DNA from: Chitinophagales bacterium
Lineage (GTDB): Bacteria > Bacteroidota > Bacteroidia > Chitinophagales > Saprospiraceae
Length of the DNA stretch: 64,000 bases
NCBI GenBank assembly: GCA_017303875.1
Contig: JAFLBP010000007.1
Location: forward strand, 62,001-126,000
Direction of reading: 5' to 3'
Position 1 is the first letter of the stretch. Every line of letters begins with the position of its first letter. Below the pieces are notes generated by a model that ran no database searches, was not told where the DNA came from, and saw only the letters and a program-made list of their open reading frames with translations. Below, piece by piece: positions 62,410 to 64,000 of this stretch. The translations under genes and the position numbers were made by a program.

Positions 62410-62967
62410 ATGAGGATTGCTACCCTTGTACTCTTTTTGCTGCATAGTGTGTGGCTTGGCGCCGGCACATTTCCTGGTCCCGATAGTTCAGGGGTTTTGC
62501 TGCCGCATAGCACCCTGATACCTTTGAAGTTGAGCAATTCCCTGCAATCCGAAAACTTGCAGGAAGGCGACATTATCAACCTTTTGGTGGTGCACGATGT
62601 GGTGGTGGGCGAGGGCAAAGTGGTGATCAGCGCTAATGCGAAGGCGACGGGCAAAGTGACCCGATTGCGCAAGCGCGGCGTTTACGGCAGGCCGGCGCTG
62701 ATTGAAATTGAACCGGCGAGCGTGCGCACGGTAGATGGAAAAATTATTCAAATAAGTGGAGAAAAGCGGGTTTTTAAGGGCAAATCAAGGCAAGGACTTG
62801 CCTGGGCCATCAGTATTTTGCCACCGGTGGTCGGGCTGGTTTTTCTGAGTCCTTATTTACTGCCGGTTGCAGCGGCCGGGCTGCTCATAAAAGGCGGCAA
62901 AGCGAGCGCCGGAAACAGCAGCCTGCTGGAAGCGTATACGCTGAGTAATGTACGCGTAAAGGCATGA
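62410..62967 (+). CDS. Small exported beta-rich protein, paralogue 5 of 5, with added membrane segment
   Basis: 185 residues. A signal peptide ends near residue 18 (LGAGT). The core is STLIPLKLSNSLQSENLQEGDIINLLVVHDVVVGEGKVVISANAKATGKVTRL, then PASVRTVDGKIIQISGEKRVF. Unlike the other four it has an inserted hydrophobic stretch (LAWAISILPPVVGLVFLSPYLLPVAAAGLLI) before the ending NVRVKA, so it may be membrane-embedded. Divergent from paralogue 4. Confidence 0.75.
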   Translation: MRIATLVLFLLHSVWLGAGTFPGPDSSGVLLPHSTLIPLKLSNSLQSENLQEGDIINLLVVHDVVVGEGKVVISANAKATGKVTRLRKRGVYGRPALIEIEPASVRTVDGKIIQISGEKRVFKGKSRQGLAWAISILPPVVGLVFLSPYLLPVAAAGLLIKGGKASAGNSSLLEAYTLSNVRVKA

Positions 62968-62999
62968 ATTACACTTAACCATCATAAACAACACACCAG

Positions 63000-64000
63000 A
63001 TGAGTCAGCGTTTCTTACATTTAATCTTATTGTTTTGGACGAGTTTGGTTTTGTCTGCGCAGACCACTCCCTCCAGGGATTTTATCCAGCAATACGACCA
63101 TGTTCTTTCCGTCATTAGCGGATTTGAGGTGAAAGATGCCGTTCTGCTCAGCGATGCTAAAACGCTGGCTTTCGTGGGTGAAAAAAGAGATAAAAGCGGT
63201 TCACAGTACGCAGAGGCTTATCTTTTTGATACAGAAAAAGGGGCTTTGACAGACAATAAGCCTCCAATAAGAATTCCCAATTGTCGTATCAATAGTATAT
63301 CTCAGGCCGACGACGGCAGCCTTTTTCTGGCCGGTGTTATGCTGGATAAATCAAGGGCCGGGTTGCCTTATCTGGCTCAGTTCGACCGGCGTTTATCGAA
63401 GAAAAAATGGCAACTGGAGTCCGGGCTGGCAGAAGGAGCGGAAATTCTTAAAGTTTTATGGCTGGGCTGCGGCTCGGCAATGGTTGCAATCAAAGATGCG
63501 CCTTCGGCCTCCAATATCAGGATTTATCAATTGAAAGGCCGGAGACTTGTAGATCCGGTATCCATCGGGCAGGATGATATACAAAATTTCAGCGCCATGT
63601 TGCCCGTGCCCGGCTTTGATAATAAAGTCTGGCTGGCTGGTACTGCCGTAAGAAAACGCGGATTTGAAGGGGGCGACGCCTGGGTTGCGCAACTTGATAC
63701 CAGGGGTATGGTTACCCATCCGATTACCTATCCGGGTGATGAAAAGAATCTGGAATATATTCATTGTGCAACTGTAAACAATGAAACCGGGCAGGTATTT
63801 ATGGCGGGCTGGGCACAGCGCAACTCGGAGATCTGCGATCCCCTGTTGCTCACACCATCCGGAAATACCAATAGCCAGCGCGGACTGCCCTTTTATGAAA
63901 AAACGAATGAAAACGACTACATCAGCGCTGTCAGCAATACTGCCGCACACGGTTTTCTGTTTTTAAAAAGCACTGATAACCGGGGTTTGTATCGGCACGA
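63000..64000 (+). CDS. Secreted propeller-like protein, partial (runs off window end)
   Basis: Open from the ATG at 63000 to the window end (333 codons), 32 bases after paralogue 5. A signal peptide ends near residue 21 (LVLSAQ). The visible part has repeated beta-strand blocks with phrases such as SISQADDGSLFLAGV, NKVWLAGTAVRKRGFEGGDAWVAQLDTRG and ETGQVFMAGWAQRN, resembling a beta-propeller. It cannot be said whether a T9SS or protease domain follows. Confidence 0.7.
   Translation, partial: MSQRFLHLILLFWTSLVLSAQTTPSRDFIQQYDHVLSVISGFEVKDAVLLSDAKTLAFVGEKRDKSGSQYAEAYLFDTEKGALTDNKPPIRIPNCRINSISQADDGSLFLAGVMLDKSRAGLPYLAQFDRRLSKKKWQLESGLAEGAEILKVLWLGCGSAMVAIKDAPSASNIRIYQLKGRRLVDPVSIGQDDIQNFSAMLPVPGFDNKVWLAGTAVRKRGFEGGDAWVAQLDTRGMVTHPITYPGDEKNLEYIHCATVNNETGQVFMAGWAQRNSEICDPLLLTPSGNTNSQRGLPFYEKTNENDYISAVSNTAAHGFLFLKSTDNRGLYRH

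Overview
The window is chromosomal DNA from a Bacteroidota bacterium, most likely of the Saprospiria (Saprospiraceae-like). The evidence is: five or more large secreted proteins with type IX secretion (T9SS) type A or type B C-terminal sorting domains; a DUF5916 outer-membrane protein; Bacteroidota-style promoters (TAnnTTTG); few Shine-Dalgarno sequences; and a Bacteroidota-length YidC. I see no tRNA, rRNA, CRISPR array, transposase or phage gene.

Layout. (1) 0-29 kb is mostly GC-rich housekeeping and secretion genes: a DUF5916 protein, a YHS-domain lipoprotein with a small helical exported protein, an M1 aminopeptidase, a YheT-type hydrolase, an ECF sigma factor, a CorC/CNNM transporter, a pair of small beta-barrels, malate dehydrogenase, a peroxiredoxin-like protein, secreted M14 and M4 peptidases, a MazG-type pyrophosphohydrolase, a serpin lipoprotein, a methyltransferase, RNase Z, an ABC permease, a ROK kinase and YidC. 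Gaps between them hold strong hairpins and three copies of a GATGAAT-type foldback repeat. (2) 27.2-28.7 kb carries three paralogues of a small exported beta-rich family; two more lie at 61.8-63.0 kb. (3) 29.1-33.7 kb has three lipoprotein genes and a T9SS beta-propeller protein in AT-richer DNA. (4) 34.0-44.8 kb is an array of four truncated Rhs C-terminal toxin tips, all on the minus strand. They share a nearly identical GC-rich core fragment but have unrelated AT-rich tips, each followed by a different exported or lipoprotein gene that is probably its immunity gene, plus extra orphan immunity-like genes. No full-length Rhs gene is in the window. (5) 45-57.4 kb has a T9SS DUF11-type protein, a helical-repeat cytoplasmic protein, and a 2771-residue adhesin-like protein with a Kazal domain, three plant-type LRR blocks, Ig-like modules, SprB-like repeats and a type B sorting domain. 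(6) 57.4-64 kb has an ECF sigma factor with an overlapping anti-sigma-like TPR protein, a divergent membrane-anchored TPR-CHAT protein, two more members of the small exported family, and a secreted protein cut by the window end.

How the genes may work together. The secreted peptidases, the serpin and the adhesin fit a surface-active, polymer-degrading or predatory life. The Rhs tips and immunity genes look like a reservoir for toxin switching by recombination between repeated core segments. The second sigma operon, the CHAT gene and several members of the small exported family share a TGGGTACC palindrome upstream, which suggests, but does not prove, a common regulon.
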